NCBI GenBank assembly: GCA_029261795.1
Contig: JAJDAP010000073.1
Location: 1 to 52,336, forward strand
DNA from: Deltaproteobacteria bacterium
GTDB taxonomy: Bacteria > Myxococcota_A > UBA9160 > UBA6930
Direction of reading: 5' to 3'
Length of the DNA: 52,336 nucleotides
The position numbers were made by a program, and so were the translations under genes. This document shows positions 51,739 to 52,336 of the stretch, piece after piece (positions within the stretch are counted from its first letter, which is position 1; each line of letters starts with the position of its first letter). The notes below the pieces were generated by a model. It was not told the origin of the DNA and did not search any database. It saw nothing but the letters and a program-made list of their open reading frames with translations.

Positions 51739-52008
51739 GGAACCTTCGCGCAGATCACCTCACAACGACGGTGAGCAGAAGGGAGCGAGCGCGCAGGGGT
51801 TGGGCGTCCGCTGGGCGCCGGGGCTCAGGAGAGATTCTTCTGCGCTCCAGCGTACGCGTGGCGGCGGAAGGTCTTGAGGGGTGGGGTGGCTCTCGACTCT
51901 ACGAGGAGGGCTCGCAGATTGCTCTCGCGGGCCGGCCTCTTGGATCGAGGACGTGCGGACTAGCGGTGCCTGCACGAGGGGATGCCGGGCAGGGGCGGTG
52001 AGGTCGGT
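51739..52008. other. Intergenic region before the transposase, no gene seen
   Basis: This 270-nt GC-rich stretch lies between the convergent ptsP and transposase genes. Short frames exist on both strands but none has a ribosome binding site and a protein-like sequence. I could not find the palindrome unit of 38902-38984 here. Confidence 0.4.
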
Positions 52009-52336
52009 TCAGCCCGGAGCGGCAGCGGGGTCCAGGAGAGGACCGGCTCTCTTCCAGCCTTCGTTGAGGAGCCAGGTGTGCGTGAACGCGACGGCCCGGG
52101 TGCCGGGCTTTCCTCGTGCCGCGATCACGAGATCGCGCGCCGAGCGCTTCCAGCCACCGAACCTTCGACCGGAAGAGGCGGGATCGATGCGCACACTGCT
52201 GGGCGGCCGCTTCATGTGCCGCCTGGCGTTCATCAGGACATACCGCAGTGCGTTCCGCACCTGGGTCGGTGTCTTCAGCACCACATGGTGATACCGGTCC
52301 TTCAGGACCGGTCCAGAGCGTGCGAATACCCGATTC
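52009..52336 (-). CDS. REP-associated tyrosine transposase (RAYT), C-terminal part
   Basis: The visible 108 residues run from the window edge in NRVFARSGPVLKDRYHHVVL through KTPTQVRNALRYVLMNARRH to DPASSGRRFGGWK and FTHTWLLNEGWKRAGPLLDP, stopping at 52009. This is the C-terminal half of the IS200/Y1-like transposases (TnpA-REP). The HUH motif and the catalytic Tyr probably lie beyond the edge or at the very start of the visible part. RAYTs are single-copy, domesticated-type Y1 transposases that mobilise REP hairpins in trans; REP-like elements at 38902 and 4227 are candidates. Confidence 0.85.
   Translation of the reverse strand, partial: NRVFARSGPVLKDRYHHVVLKTPTQVRNALRYVLMNARRHMKRPPSSVRIDPASSGRRFGGWKRSARDLVIAARGKPGTRAVAFTHTWLLNEGWKRAGPLLDPAAAPG

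Noticed and set aside
1..52336. CRISPR arrays, tRNA or rRNA genes
   Set aside because: No regularly spaced repeats, tRNA cloverleaf or conserved rRNA segments were recognised on reading; a search with tRNAscan-SE or Infernal could still find something missed.

Overview
The window is high-GC DNA (about two-thirds GC by eye) from a Gram-negative bacterium. A TonB-dependent receptor, a HldE-type nucleotidyltransferase for LPS heptose and a YhdP/AsmA-like envelope protein all point to an outer membrane. An F420-type luciferase-like oxidoreductase, metal-dependent amidohydrolases, CehA/McbA and DUF3604 metallohydrolases and a REP-associated transposase suggest an uncultured deltaproteobacterial-type lineage (Myxococcota or Binatota-like). 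That placement is inferred from gene content, not from a marker gene. No rRNA, tRNA or CRISPR array was seen.

Region 1 (1-21.4 kb) looks like a catabolic regulon. It holds the start of an exported protein, a TonB receptor, an enoyl-CoA hydratase/SnoaL pair and a divergent operon encoding a 2-oxoacid/acetoin-type dehydrogenase (E1-alpha, E1-beta, lipoyl E2 fused to an alpha/beta hydrolase), an acyl-CoA synthetase, a frameshifted SDR and a methyltransferase. A TetR-led operon follows (small conserved domain joined in frame to an SDR, Rieske oxygenase, three-cysteine ferredoxin, ThuA-like protein). Then come a dodecin-like fusion protein, an amidohydrolase, a GFA-family protein, a molybdopterin oxidoreductase and an LLM oxidoreductase divergent from a SnoaL/monooxygenase pair. 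Three promoter regions carry a perfect TNNAACNNGTTNNA palindrome and the TetR gene's own promoter carries a one-mismatch copy. This is the operator type known for KstR-like TetR regulators, so the cluster is probably one regulon for a hydrophobic (steroid-, terpenoid- or aromatic-like) substrate.

Region 2 (21.2-38.9 kb) carries secreted or membrane-anchored metallohydrolases (CehA/McbA-like, DUF3604), a HEAT-like protein, a HsaA/DszC-like flavoprotein, an MDR reductase, a GST, two SDRs, a WYL protein lacking its DNA-binding part, a second amidohydrolase and a penicillin-acylase lipoprotein. It ends in an 83-nt near-contiguous perfect palindrome squeezed between two convergent genes.

Region 3 (39-52.3 kb) is more housekeeping-like. 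It has a minus-strand operon of class I fumarase, thioesterase, GNAT, NTF2-like protein and MscS channel, then an S9-family protein that has lost its catalytic Ser and His, a HldE-C/YhdP pair, an XRE regulator with PtsP, and at the right edge the C-terminal part of a REP-associated tyrosine transposase. That enzyme is a plausible mobiliser of the palindrome, a related half-copy of which lies in the promoter near 4.2 kb.
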